From: an uncultured Poribacteria bacterium
GTDB lineage: Bacteria > Poribacteria > WGA-4E > WGA-3G
DNA: 64,000 nt
Assembly: GCA_951813545.1 (NCBI GenBank)
Contig: OX638352.1
Coordinates: 4,542,835 to 4,606,834 of the forward strand
Reading direction: 5' to 3'
In this document: positions 8,848 through 17,499 of the stretch, one piece after another
Numbering within the stretch: the stretch's first letter is position 1
Layout: each line of letters opens with the position of its first letter
Translations under genes and position numbers: made by a program
The notes under the pieces: generated by a model
The model's database searches: none
Told to the model about the DNA's origin: nothing
The model's input: the letters and a program-made list of their open reading frames with translations, nothing else

Positions 8848-9531
8848 ATGAAACGCCATCTGTTTTTGCTACGAGAAGTTTGTCAGGGATTTTTTATCAG
8901 ATTTTCGTACTCAACCGTGCCTGTTTATGTTACGCTGCTCGTATACTTAGTTTTGGTAATAGGTTGTGGTCCCGCACCTAAAGGGCCGTATCACGTTCCT
9001 GAAACGGCGATTGCCGCTGCTGCAAAAACAGCACCGGAGCAATCAATGGAGACTGAGGCGCGTTTACCAGAAGCTGCTTCAATTGATGTGCGCGAAGTGC
9101 CTTACGTCAGAAATGTTTTTAAAGAATCCCCGCGCATTAGTGAAGGTGGACTTGATGATTTTTATGCAACGACCCGCGGCACAGTGCAGCATATCGCGAT
9201 TATTTCTAACGCTTCGTTTGATGTTTTAAAGGCATTTATTGCGGAAGGGTGGGGTCCTATTGTGATGGTTCGGTTGCAAGGTCGTAGTCCAGAAATTTTG
9301 CCCCTCTCTGCTTACAACGATCCGATGAGCGAAATCTTTCTCCAAAACCCTGTTGATTTTGGAGAACGTCGAGTGAGTTATAAGGATTTTGAGATATATT
9401 GGGCGGCGAGTTCGCGGAACAAATGTGTCTTAATCACGCCACAGCTGCTCACGGAAGCAAGCGTTCGGGAAGTGTTGGGGAGATATTTACCTGCAGAAGC
9501 GTTCCAGCGTATTCGTGTAAGAAGTCGCTAA
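8848..9531 (+). CDS. Hypothetical lipoprotein with a possible degenerate C39-peptidase fold
   Basis: 227 residues from ATG 8848, which has GAAGGAA at 8834-8840; an open frame continues upstream but carries no signal peptide. A basic N-terminus is followed by the hydrophobic VYVTLLVYLVLVIGC lipobox. The C-terminal half (FDVLKAFIAEGWGPIVMVRL, then NDPMSEIFLQNP, then SYKDFEIYWAA and KCVLITPQ) follows the pattern of papain-like C39 domains, but the Cys and His of the active site are not seen. If related it is a non-catalytic version. Lies between two MITE copies in the insert separating rnhB from yraN. Confidence 0.65.
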   Translation: MKRHLFLLREVCQGFFIRFSYSTVPVYVTLLVYLVLVIGCGPAPKGPYHVPETAIAAAAKTAPEQSMETEARLPEAASIDVREVPYVRNVFKESPRISEGGLDDFYATTRGTVQHIAIISNASFDVLKAFIAEGWGPIVMVRLQGRSPEILPLSAYNDPMSEIFLQNPVDFGERRVSYKDFEIYWAASSRNKCVLITPQLLTEASVREVLGRYLPAEAFQRIRVRSR

Positions 9532-9616
9532 AGTACAATCTAATCCAACCGGTGTGCTTAAGTCGAATTCACGCTGAGTTCAGGTGAATGTAAACACAGT
9601 TCCATCTATTCATCGT

Positions 9617-9736
9617 TTATAGTAAAACCCGAAAATAAGAGGGCACTTTGGAAAACACAAAACACCTCACCACCGCTGGCGAGGATTGTATCCTCGCCTC
9701 TTTGGAGTGTCTAATTAATTCTAAACTTTACTATAA
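9617..9736. repeat. MITE-like palindromic element, copy 2
   Basis: 120 bp with TTATAGTAAA / TTTACTATAA ends and an internal hairpin GGCGAGGATTGTATCCTCGCC at about 9680-9699. Its reverse complement matches the copy at 17708-17827 at all but one position, so one moved recently. The right end lies 48 bases upstream of a small gene and might supply promoter-like AT-rich sequence. Confidence 0.88.
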
Positions 9737-9784
9737 ATGTTTGGTAGGATAGCCTACATTTCCTCAATCTGAAGGAGATATACA

Positions 9785-9958
9785 ATGAAAGCATATAAGG
9801 GTTTATCTGGATTGAAGAGAAATTTAGTGTTGATTCCAGTGTTTCGTTCTCTGGGGTGCGCGAACCTTGGACCGATGTTGTCCGAACCGAATGAGACTTA
9901 CCATAAGGCACTAGGGGTTGTTCCGATGTCTGCTAACGCTAATCATGGAGAATTCTGA
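9785..9958 (+). CDS. 57-residue hypothetical peptide, coupled to the sigma-factor gene
   Basis: ATG at 9785 has an excellent ribosome binding site (GAAGGAGATATAC, 9771-9783). The product has a Lys-rich start, a hydrophobic stretch LVLIPVF and LGC, so it may be a tiny lipoprotein or a remnant of one. Its TGA (9956-9958) overlaps the ATG of the ECF fusion gene by one base, which suggests translational coupling. No family recognised. It could be a leader peptide setting the expression of the large downstream protein. Confidence 0.5.
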   Translation: MKAYKGLSGLKRNLVLIPVFRSLGCANLGPMLSEPNETYHKALGVVPMSANANHGEF

Positions 9959-12903
9959 TGGTAGAAAATGATGTTCAACTGATTCATAGAATTTTGGATG
10001 GCGACGATGAGGCTTTCAGCACCTTAGTACGGAAATACCAGAAGAGCGTTCATGCCCTTGCATGGCGGAAGATTGGGGATTTTCATTTCGCTGAAGAGAT
10101 TGCCCAAGACACTTTCCTCCAGGTACACAAGAATCTTGCCACGCTAAGGAATCCCAATCAGTTTGCCGGATGGCTTTATGTCATCGCAAATCGGCTTTGT
10201 ATTAAGTGGATGCAAAAGAATAAACCTACAATGCAATCGCTGGAGGACATGCTTGTGGATGAAATAGAGAAAGCCTCTTATGATCGTTATGTTTCGGAAC
10301 AACGTGAGACGGAAGCGACCGGACATCGCCATGCAATCGTTAGGAAACTGCTGGAGAAGCTACCAGAGAGTGAGCGGACAGTGGTAACGCTCTATTATTT
10401 GAGCGAAATGACAGCAAAAGAGATAGGCAACTTCTTAGGTGTTTCAGTGAATACAATTAAGAGTCGGCTGCGACGGGCACGAGAGCGTTTAAAGAATGAT
10501 GAACCAATGATCAGCGAAACGCTTGGAGGCGTACAACTCTCTACCAACTTCACCGAGAATATCATGCGACAAGTCGCTGACACGAATCCGACCCCGCCTC
10601 CACCTGGGAAACACATGCTCCCGTGGGCGGCTTTTGGGACAGCCACTTTATTGGTTGTATTGCTGCTCGGTGTAAGCAATCAGTACATTGCTTCCTTTCA
10701 GAAACCGTATAGTTTCGATGCACAATCTGAACCTACAATTGAAATCGTTGAGACCCCTATTGTGCGTGATATCGCATCGAAACCTGCAGTCCGAAATCGG
10801 ATTGGACGTGCTGCTATTCCTGGCAGAAACAATAGTGCTGGCTTACAAGTTTCCGAGACGACTTTATCATCTGATCCATCGGGAGATTCCAACAAGTTTT
10901 CTGATTCACAGTGGACGCAGATGAATGGACTCCAAGGGGGTGCCGACATCAATCTCTTTGCGACATCCAGAGGAGATCTCTATGCTGTGGCATCAACAGG
11001 TATTTACAGATTGGCAACGGATGGAACTGCATGGACGCTTATCAACACAAGTATCCCAATGTGGTCGTTCTTGCCTATTACGGAGCATAGGGGCACCCTC
11101 TATCTTGCTTCTTATAAACTGTTTACTTCAACGGATGATGGAGAGACGTGGGGCGCATTTGGTAGTTTCTTGCCAGAGGGATATGTTACCGGACTCGCCA
11201 TCACGAATGAGGCACAAGCGCAGACTGCGATATATCTCGCCCTTCTGGATGGGCGTGTTTTCCGCTCTACGGATGCTGGTAATCACTGGGGATCCTTTAA
11301 TAATGGATTAGCAGGCAAGAGAATTTATGCGATGGCTGCGATTGGAAATACTGTATTTGCTGGCACAAACAACGGACTCTACCGTCTCAATTCAGGTGTT
11401 TGGGAACAACTGCTTCTGGACACGTCCGAAGCTATCCATTCCTTAGATGTCTTTGAAAACAACCTCTATGTTAGGACGGGGCCCGACCTTTTTACAAGGA
11501 CAAAGACCGTAAAGGAAATAATGCGCGATAACAATGCAGGTTCAAACAGGATTTTCCATTCAACCGACTTGGGTGCGTCGTGGACTGACATAACCCCTAA
11601 AGATGGATCTACGTTTGTCCGGACACCAACCGGTGTAAGGCTGTTAGCGCAAAGTGTTACCGAATTCCATTCAGAGGATGAAGCGCAACCTCGGGCAAAT
11701 CTTGGATTTGACCCGCATTGGTCTGCACCGGTTCGTTTTCCAATTTGGGCGGTGGATGAAAGGACGTTTTACAGATCAGGGACATTCGGTATTTATCGCA
11801 CAACCGATGGTGGGAACTCATGGCATCCATTTATGAAAGGGATGGTGGGCATCACGACACGGGATCTGATCGTGTTCAACAATCAGTTCTATGTGCATAC
11901 CAGCGAAGGGATTTATCGATCAAGTGACCAAGGGGCATCGTGGAAGGGCGTTTGGGACGGTTTATTTGCGTTTTCAAAGTCAAAGATGGTCATTGCTGAT
12001 AATGTTCTCTATATGATTGTGGATGAAGGAGACAACTTACGTGTTTTCCGTTTATCTGCAGATGACGACAAGTTTATACCGGTTCAAGAAATACCGGATT
12101 TTGGTAGCGAAACACTCGTCCTTGAGTTTTGGACAGAGGCACATTTTGAAGAACTGAAACAAGCGGACTTAGCGGCGGGTCGTCCGGTAATTGATAATGT
12201 ACCCGCTACGCTGTACCTTCTTGACACGTACGGCGGAGTTGGTGGGTTTGCCATCAGTGGCGAGACGTTCTATGTAGAATATCTGCGACGACTTTTCAAA
12301 TGGAAACCCGGTGACTCAGAATGGACAAACACTGGGTTAGTAGATACTGGTAAACAGCCCCATAGCGAATTGGATAAAGAATTCAAGTTAGCGGTTTCAG
12401 CTGAAACCGTCTATGTAGGAAAGCGGGATGGTAGACTGTTTCAATCGTTTGATGGTGGAAACAGTTGGAGAGACATTACATCGAGCCTTCCACTTCGCTT
12501 TGAGCGTTTTAAGGAAATAGTCTTTGTAGGTTCAACTGCCTACGTCGCAACGGACAAGGGGGTCTTAGCATCGCAAACCGGCACGCATTGGCATGTGGTA
12601 ACCAATAAAATGGGGGCACACGTCATCATAGACAAATTCACTGTGGATAGTACGGAAGTTTATGGTATTGGTGATACTGGCGTCTATCGCTTGGATGGTC
12701 GTGGTAAATGGCATCGGATATCTCCGAGCGTTTCAGATGAAACTACCTCTCTCGTCGCCAGTAACAACAGTTCTACACAAGAGCCTTGGGAGTTTGATCC
12801 ATCCGATACGGATAGGATTGTCTCTCTTGTTGTCAATAAGGATAGGTTGTACACTGCTACCTACCAACTCGGTCTCTTTCAAATCTTGCTTGAAGGAGAA
12901 TAG
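9958..12903 (+). CDS. ECF sigma factor fused through a membrane helix to an Asp-box beta-propeller
   Basis: 981 residues in one frame. Residues ~6-90 are sigma region 2 (LVRKYQKSVHALAWRKIGD, FAEEIAQDTFLQVHKNL, FAGWLYVIANRLCIKWM). Residues ~128-178 are region 4 (LPESERTVVTLYYLSEMTAK, LGVSVNTIKSRLRRARERLK). A Pro-rich linker and one transmembrane helix follow (PWAAFGTATLLVVLLLGV, ~222-240). The remaining ~700 residues hold at least six S-x-D-x-G-x-x-W Asp boxes (STDDGETW, STDAGNHW, STDLGASW, TTDGGNSW, SSDQGASW, SFDGGNSW), as in BNR/sortilin-type propellers. The topology puts the sigma domain in the cytoplasm and the propeller in the periplasm. Planctomycete ECF factors with membrane-anchored propeller extensions are a known parallel. 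No anti-sigma gene is adjacent. The target promoters are unknown. Confidence 0.9.
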   Translation: MVENDVQLIHRILDGDDEAFSTLVRKYQKSVHALAWRKIGDFHFAEEIAQDTFLQVHKNLATLRNPNQFAGWLYVIANRLCIKWMQKNKPTMQSLEDMLVDEIEKASYDRYVSEQRETEATGHRHAIVRKLLEKLPESERTVVTLYYLSEMTAKEIGNFLGVSVNTIKSRLRRARERLKNDEPMISETLGGVQLSTNFTENIMRQVADTNPTPPPPGKHMLPWAAFGTATLLVVLLLGVSNQYIASFQKPYSFDAQSEPTIEIVETPIVRDIASKPAVRNRIGRAAIPGRNNSAGLQVSETTLSSDPSGDSNKFSDSQWTQMNGLQGGADINLFATSRGDLYAVASTGIYRLATDGTAWTLINTSIPMWSFLPITEHRGTLYLASYKLFTSTDDGETWGAFGSFLPEGYVTGLAITNEAQAQTAIYLALLDGRVFRSTDAGNHWGSFNNGLAGKRIYAMAAIGNTVFAGTNNGLYRLNSGVWEQLLLDTSEAIHSLDVFENNLYVRTGPDLFTRTKTVKEIMRDNNAGSNRIFHSTDLGASWTDITPKDGSTFVRTPTGVRLLAQSVTEFHSEDEAQPRANLGFDPHWSAPVRFPIWAVDERTFYRSGTFGIYRTTDGGNSWHPFMKGMVGITTRDLIVFNNQFYVHTSEGIYRSSDQGASWKGVWDGLFAFSKSKMVIADNVLYMIVDEGDNLRVFRLSADDDKFIPVQEIPDFGSETLVLEFWTEAHFEELKQADLAAGRPVIDNVPATLYLLDTYGGVGGFAISGETFYVEYLRRLFKWKPGDSEWTNTGLVDTGKQPHSELDKEFKLAVSAETVYVGKRDGRLFQSFDGGNSWRDITSSLPLRFERFKEIVFVGSTAYVATDKGVLASQTGTHWHVVTNKMGAHVIIDKFTVDSTEVYGIGDTGVYRLDGRGKWHRISPSVSDETTSLVASNNSSTQEPWEFDPSDTDRIVSLVVNKDRLYTATYQLGLFQILLEGE

Positions 12904-12937
12904 ATAAACATCACGTTACCAGAACAGGAGTAGAATT

Positions 12938-14023
12938 ATGCAATCGGCATTGCTTAAACAATTTACACGGCTGCATTGTGGGGCGCGATTAAATATAATC
13001 GGGCACGATGAAGTTTCAATTATTAAAATGGATTGCTTCTCGGCTTTGCGAAGAAGCGGAGCAATGAGAATCCTATTGACTTTGCAGAACAATCTGCAAA
13101 AAGGATTCATTGTTTTTATATTTTTGAGTGCCTTACTGTTGGTAAGTGTAACACGATGCGCTGAGGCTCAAATCGCCTTTATGTCTGGCAGTCTTAAAAA
13201 TCCAGAAATTTATACGATGACTCCTGACGGTAAAAATGTTAAACAGCTTACCCACCACGAGTCGTATGACGCGGAACCGACTTGGTCTCCGGATGGAAAA
13301 CAGGTCGCTTTCGTATCGGAACGAGAGGGATTTTTCTTTCAAATCTATGTAATGACGGTAGGCGGAGGGAAACCGGTTAAGCTAACCCAACATCCGGCTG
13401 ATCACGGTGGTCCCGCGTGGTCGCCAGATGGCACACAGATCGTTTTCACATCAGAGCGGGATGGGAACACAGAAATTTATGTGATGAACGCCGACGGTAC
13501 AAACCAAATACGCATCACCAACCATCCAGGTTTAGACAGCCAACCTGCGTGGTCGCCAGATGGCACACAGATCGCATTTGAATCCACTCGTATTTCTGGA
13601 TCGGACATCTTTATTATGAATACTGATGGAACCAACGTAACACGCGTCACTGACTCTCTGTTTTGGGACACACAACCTGCGTGGTCGCCAGATGGCACAC
13701 AGATCGCATTTGCGTCTTACCGCAACAAAATCTTTGATGTGTATATCATAAATATAGATGGCACAGATGAGAGGAATCTGACGAATAGCAAATCCCGGGA
13801 CCAACATCCGACGTGGTCGCCAGATGGTACACAGATTGCTTATTCATCAGAGTGGCAGAGGCTTTACGGTATATACGTGATGAATGCTGATGGTAATGGC
13901 GGTGTTCCTGTTGTTGAAGACTTACAACTAGCTCTGACACCGGCTTGGTCACCAAAACCCTTGTCTATTTCTCCGAAACAAAAATGGTCAATCCTATGGG
14001 GAGCTCTGAAAAAGAAAAAGTAG
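12938..14023 (+). CDS. TolB-like WD40/PD40 beta-propeller protein, secreted
   Basis: Six PD40 blades, each with a W-S-P-D-G core (TWSPDGKQVAF, AWSPDGTQIVF, AWSPDGTQIAF and so on), the fold of the TolB C-terminal domain. A hydrophobic segment FIVFIFLSALLLVSV at about residue 52 followed by AEAQIAF looks like a signal peptide, giving a periplasmic protein. The ATG at 12938 has AGGAG at 12926-12930 but leaves about 48 residues before the hydrophobic segment; ATG 13064 with GGAG is a credible alternative. It follows the ECF fusion gene by 34 bases and could be its partner or target. Blade sequences are nearly identical at DNA level. Probably not TolB itself: no Pal or tol genes nearby and no TolB N-domain. 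Confidence 0.82.
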   Translation: MQSALLKQFTRLHCGARLNIIGHDEVSIIKMDCFSALRRSGAMRILLTLQNNLQKGFIVFIFLSALLLVSVTRCAEAQIAFMSGSLKNPEIYTMTPDGKNVKQLTHHESYDAEPTWSPDGKQVAFVSEREGFFFQIYVMTVGGGKPVKLTQHPADHGGPAWSPDGTQIVFTSERDGNTEIYVMNADGTNQIRITNHPGLDSQPAWSPDGTQIAFESTRISGSDIFIMNTDGTNVTRVTDSLFWDTQPAWSPDGTQIAFASYRNKIFDVYIINIDGTDERNLTNSKSRDQHPTWSPDGTQIAYSSEWQRLYGIYVMNADGNGGVPVVEDLQLALTPAWSPKPLSISPKQKWSILWGALKKKK

Positions 14024-14079
14024 TAGTGTTTCATATCTCATAGACACTTATGGGCAGAGAGGAGGAATGGAAGATATAA

Positions 14080-14460
14080 ATGGATCGTTCACGCTTGAAC
14101 ATCGCAAAGCTTGGTGAGTCGTTGGCAGTGAAGCACCTCAAGGCGCATGGATGTGAAATCCTTGCGCAGAATTATCGTGCAAGACGCGGCGAAATAGATT
14201 TGATCGTGCAGGATGGTGAATTCACTGTTTTTGTGGAAGTGAAAACGCGACGAAGCCTCAGATTCGGCTTACCACAAGCGGCTGTGACCCTACAGAAACA
14301 GCGGCAGATCTCGAAAGTTGCTTTGGCATATCTGCAATCTCACAATCTCTTAGACGCGCCCTGTCGTTTTGATGTTATTGCCATTCATTTGTCCCCCCAG
14401 CTTGAGTTGTTAAAACTTGAGCAGATCAAGAGTGCCTTCGCTTTTCAAGCCGAGACTTGA
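14080..14460 (+). CDS. yraN: YraN/UPF0102 family nuclease-like protein
   Basis: 126 residues, family length. Restriction-nuclease-like motifs GEIDLIVQDGEFTVFVEVKT at 46-66 carry the Glu, Asp and E-x-K typical of the fold; the true cellular role is uncertain. In many bacteria this gene directly follows rplS-rnhB. Here it sits 5.8 kb downstream, separated by the ECF/propeller insert. GAGGAGGAA at 14058-14066 is the nearest ribosome binding site and is rather far from the ATG. Confidence 0.9.
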   Translation: MDRSRLNIAKLGESLAVKHLKAHGCEILAQNYRARRGEIDLIVQDGEFTVFVEVKTRRSLRFGLPQAAVTLQKQRQISKVALAYLQSHNLLDAPCRFDVIAIHLSPQLELLKLEQIKSAFAFQAET

Positions 14461-14480
14461 TTCTGAGCCGCTCTCATAAC

Positions 14481-15374
14481 TTACAGGTCGGGGAACCGTA
14501 AAATCCGTTTCGCATTTCCTCCCATGATGTCTGCCAGTTCCGCTTCAGATAGATCTGGTAGTAATTCTTCTATAACCGTAGTCAGTTTCCCATAACCCGG
14601 TTCTTCCAATATCCATGGAAAATCGGTTGCCCACATCAATCGTTTTGCCCCAAAACCTGTCAGAAGCCCCCGGTGCCATCCCGCCAAATCTTTATAGGGG
14701 AATTCTTCCTGACTAAAGGCGTACTGACCTGAGAGATGCACATTAACATTCTCAAAGCGAGCGAGTCGATAGGTGGTGTGCATGGTGAGGTTGTAGCCTG
14801 TGACCTGTATCTGCGGTCTCCCGTATTCGTCCCAGCTAAATTTGCCTTTTCCGGGGCACACGGCGAGATGATTTAGTACAACGCGAACCTGTGGAAATTC
14901 TTGTACCAAGTATGGCAGAAGGTGTGCGTTGATGGCGTTCGGATAGAGCCACAAGACATAGTCACGTTCGGCAGCGCACTTCCAGATGGGGTATGCGTCA
15001 AACTCTCGGACGTCCATCTTCGCAAAAATATCACGCGGTCCCCCAAATGTAGAAAATCGGAATCCGATAATCCCAGTGTTATCTGTGAGTTCCGCCATGT
15101 GGTCAGTAGGGTTCGGATGTCCCTCTGGTACCAATCCAATCCCTAAGAATCGGTTCGGATACGCTTTGAGACAGCGTAGCAAGTAACGATGGTTCGCTAT
15201 GCTCGCGCCAGCCATCTGGACAAGGACCGCCTGATCGATCTGGTGTTTCTCCATTTCCTCTAATAGCTTTTCGACAGGCTCTTCCCGTTCTGCGGGCCAA
15301 ACGTCTGATATCTCCCTCGGAAACTCGGAGGAGGCTTTTGTGAATACGTGCAGATGCGCATCGATTCGTGGCAT
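14481..15374 (-). CDS. Amidohydrolase family 2 protein (metal-dependent TIM-barrel hydrolase)
   Basis: 297 residues. The N-terminal RIDAHLHVF gives the H-x-H metal site, VVLNHLAVCPG a further His, and LMWATDFPW the catalytic Asp of the ACMSD/LigY-type barrel. The substrate is not predictable; relatives act on lactones, aromatic acids and similar small carboxylates. It follows the PhyH oxygenase gene by 17 bases on the same strand, so the two probably form an operon and may work on the same compound. A GGAGG-like site (AAAGGAGGATTACCC) precedes the ATG. Confidence 0.88.
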   Translation of the reverse strand: MPRIDAHLHVFTKASSEFPREISDVWPAEREEPVEKLLEEMEKHQIDQAVLVQMAGASIANHRYLLRCLKAYPNRFLGIGLVPEGHPNPTDHMAELTDNTGIIGFRFSTFGGPRDIFAKMDVREFDAYPIWKCAAERDYVLWLYPNAINAHLLPYLVQEFPQVRVVLNHLAVCPGKGKFSWDEYGRPQIQVTGYNLTMHTTYRLARFENVNVHLSGQYAFSQEEFPYKDLAGWHRGLLTGFGAKRLMWATDFPWILEEPGYGKLTTVIEELLPDLSEAELADIMGGNAKRILRFPDL

Positions 15375-15391
15375 GGGTAATCCTCCTTTGA

Positions 15392-16108
15392 TTAGCCGTC
15401 CAAACTAAACAATTTGCGACGTTCTGGGGTCTGGCAATACTCCGAGATGAAGGCATACTGTTCAGGTCCAATGCGTCCCGGTGTTCGTTTTTCGTAAATT
15501 ATGATAATTGATTTCCGAGGTACATCGGAGTGATTGTCCATCGAAACGTGCCAGCCACACGAATTGAACATAATCGCTGTGCCGGCTTTACCGGGGAAAG
15601 TTTTGTGTCCCGGCATACTCTCTTGCCGCATCGGACGCGTGTAGGGACCAGCATCGGGTTTATGGCTGCTTGGTACAAAGCCGAATTCCCCACCTCCCGC
15701 TTCGACATCGTTGACGTAGATTTGCACCTTAATGTGGAGTGGGTTGCTCTGTGGGACATCAGGGTGCCATCCCGTATAACTCACTGGCCACGGTGCCACG
15801 CTCCGGACCTGAGGTGCCAATAGAATTAGGTCGTGGTCGGTGAACTCCATGAGTGCACCGTAGTAGCTTGGATAATCGATAATATCGATAAAAATCGGAT
15901 CTTTTTCAAACGGGTTCGGAATGTCGTAAAACGTCGCTGCGGCTTCGCCTGCTTCGACTCTATCTAACCAATCTGCCTTGCCTGCGTCTGCCCAGTAGTC
16001 GAAAGCAGTTTGGAGTCGCTTAAGATCTTCCCCCTGAATCGCGTTTTCAAAGACGAGATACCCTTCTTCTTCCCACTGTTTCTTTTCTGCCGGTGTTGGT
16101 AGAATCAT
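15392..16108 (-). CDS. Phytanoyl-CoA dioxygenase (PhyH) family Fe(II)/2-oxoglutarate oxygenase
   Basis: 238 residues. The iron site is H-x-D in TGWHPDVPQ and a distal His in SCGWHVSMDN; a later Arg in the PRKSIIIIYEKR strand region could bind 2-oxoglutarate. Typical double-stranded beta-helix lengths. The substrate is unknown; this family hydroxylates lipids, phosphonates, ectoine and many other small molecules. Probable operon with the downstream amidohydrolase gene. A GGAAGAGG stretch at about 16113-16124 on the minus strand serves as ribosome binding site. Confidence 0.9.
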   Translation of the reverse strand: MILPTPAEKKQWEEEGYLVFENAIQGEDLKRLQTAFDYWADAGKADWLDRVEAGEAAATFYDIPNPFEKDPIFIDIIDYPSYYGALMEFTDHDLILLAPQVRSVAPWPVSYTGWHPDVPQSNPLHIKVQIYVNDVEAGGGEFGFVPSSHKPDAGPYTRPMRQESMPGHKTFPGKAGTAIMFNSCGWHVSMDNHSDVPRKSIIIIYEKRTPGRIGPEQYAFISEYCQTPERRKLFSLDG

Positions 16109-16138
16109 GATTTATCCTCTTCCTTGATTAAGGTTATA

Positions 16139-16282
16139 TGAGCAGGCGACAACGGCAGCCTGCGGTTCTTAGATGGAAACCGTTGGTGATCCAGAAACAC
16201 TGCTTTTCACGCTTGTGTCAAATTATACTCTTTTATCCTGTTAAAGTGATGTGAGCAGGCGACAACGGCAGCCTGCGGTTCT
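16139..16282. repeat. Pair of 31-bp direct repeats upstream of the PhyH gene
   Basis: The 31-base sequence starting TGAGCAGGCGACAACGGCAG occurs at 16139-16169 and again at 16252-16282 without a visible difference. Each copy contains GCAGGC and GCCTGC arms that can fold into a small hairpin. The flanks are similar as well, so a segment of about 113 bp looks duplicated. Function unknown. Confidence 0.8.
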
Positions 16283-16335
16283 AAAAAGAGAACCATTATT
16301 GGGCTAAAAATTGTTTTTGCACGCTTCGCGGTAAA

Positions 16336-17379
16336 TTAAAATACTTTGCCTCTGCCAGCAATTTGCCAAGTTACTTCAACTGTATCGCCTCGAACGCCTA
16401 CCAGTTCGTCATGAAGATTGCTTGTCATACCTTGATGTAGTGGAATGACTGAGAGTTGTTCTCCAACCTTAAATCGGTGTGAACATTCACTGACATCGAC
16501 ATGTCCATGTTCGACCGACATTCCGTAAATCTTTGCGTCCGGATGTTCAATGATATGTCCGTAAGGCGTTGGTGGGTAACTGGCGAAAGTCTTCATCCCG
16601 CCATCAATGATAATCCGCTCAGGTGTTGGCGTACTAACAACGGTTGTGATGACACGCAACACACACCTTTTGGGCGTTAACATCTCCGAGTTCCCAACCC
16701 GTGTCATCCCTTCGTAGACATAAGAGCCGCTACGGGTTTCCGTGCAGCCGAGTTCTTTTGATGCTGCCTCCGAACCTGTACCGCCGCCACTGATGATGTT
16801 TACAGGGATCCCGTCGCTTGAGAGCCGGTCAAGCGTTTCTTCGATAAACGGCTTCGCTCGGGTGTTGCTCGGATACGTCATCACACCTTGGAAATCGATG
16901 CCTTGCATTTTCATAATCTGTTGTGCGAGGTGTTGTGCTTTTTGGGGGGACTGCACACCGCAGCGTCCACTTCCGGTATCGAGTTCCACGATAACAGGTA
17001 CAACGCAACTGTCAGTAATTGCTTGTTGGGAGATACCGGTTGCGGTCTCCTCTGAATCAAGAGCGATGATAACCTTGGCACGTTTTGTAAGTGCTGTCAA
17101 TCGCTTGAGTTTCGGTTTCCCAACGATATTATAGGGGATAAGGATGTTGTCAATTCCAGCATCCACCATCACCTCTGCCTCGCCTAACTTCTGACAGGTG
17201 ATACCTTGAGAACCAGCGGCGACTTGCAACTTAGCGATTTCTGGCACCTTATGCGTTTTGGTATGCACGCGTAGTGGAATACCGAGTTGATCACAGTGGG
17301 TTGCCATCCCGTTGATGTTCCGTTCAAGCACATCCAGATCAGCAACAAGAGTCGGTGTGTCTAAGTCAGTGATGTTCAT
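16336..17379 (-). CDS. D-threonine aldolase / D-serine dehydratase-like PLP enzyme
   Basis: 347 residues of the alanine-racemase-fold DSD/DTA family. The PLP lysine lies in LRVHTKTHK near residue 42; the phosphate-binding loop is in IISGGGTGS; the C-terminal domain has the family segment PLHQGMTSNLHDEL. In characterised members the metal is held by H-x-C or H-x-D at this spot; here the third position is Gly, so metal binding may differ. The likely reaction is cleavage or dehydration of a D-hydroxyamino acid. It is read towards the PhyH-amidohydrolase pair and may belong to the same catabolic set. Confidence 0.82.
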   Translation of the reverse strand: MNITDLDTPTLVADLDVLERNINGMATHCDQLGIPLRVHTKTHKVPEIAKLQVAAGSQGITCQKLGEAEVMVDAGIDNILIPYNIVGKPKLKRLTALTKRAKVIIALDSEETATGISQQAITDSCVVPVIVELDTGSGRCGVQSPQKAQHLAQQIMKMQGIDFQGVMTYPSNTRAKPFIEETLDRLSSDGIPVNIISGGGTGSEAASKELGCTETRSGSYVYEGMTRVGNSEMLTPKRCVLRVITTVVSTPTPERIIIDGGMKTFASYPPTPYGHIIEHPDAKIYGMSVEHGHVDVSECSHRFKVGEQLSVIPLHQGMTSNLHDELVGVRGDTVEVTWQIAGRGKVF

Positions 17380-17424
17380 AGTGTCCTCGTTGTGTATGCC
17401 TTAATCAGATGAATCTCTACGCTT

Positions 17425-17453
17425 AATTTACCGCTTGTGCATTTTTCTGTCAA
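17425..17453 (-). promoter_or_regulatory. Sigma-70-type promoter for the D-threonine aldolase-like gene
   Basis: On the minus strand TTGACA (17453-17448) and TAAATT (17430-17425) are separated by 17 bp. Transcription would start about 40 bases upstream of the ATG at 17379. Confidence 0.7.
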
Positions 17454-17499
17454 GCATTCAGATTACGATCAGGGCTATTTAGTTTTCGGTTTTTTACTC

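Noticed and set aside
12938..14023. Calling this gene tolB
   Set aside because: PD40 propellers are common; there is no TolB N-terminal domain and no tol-pal context.
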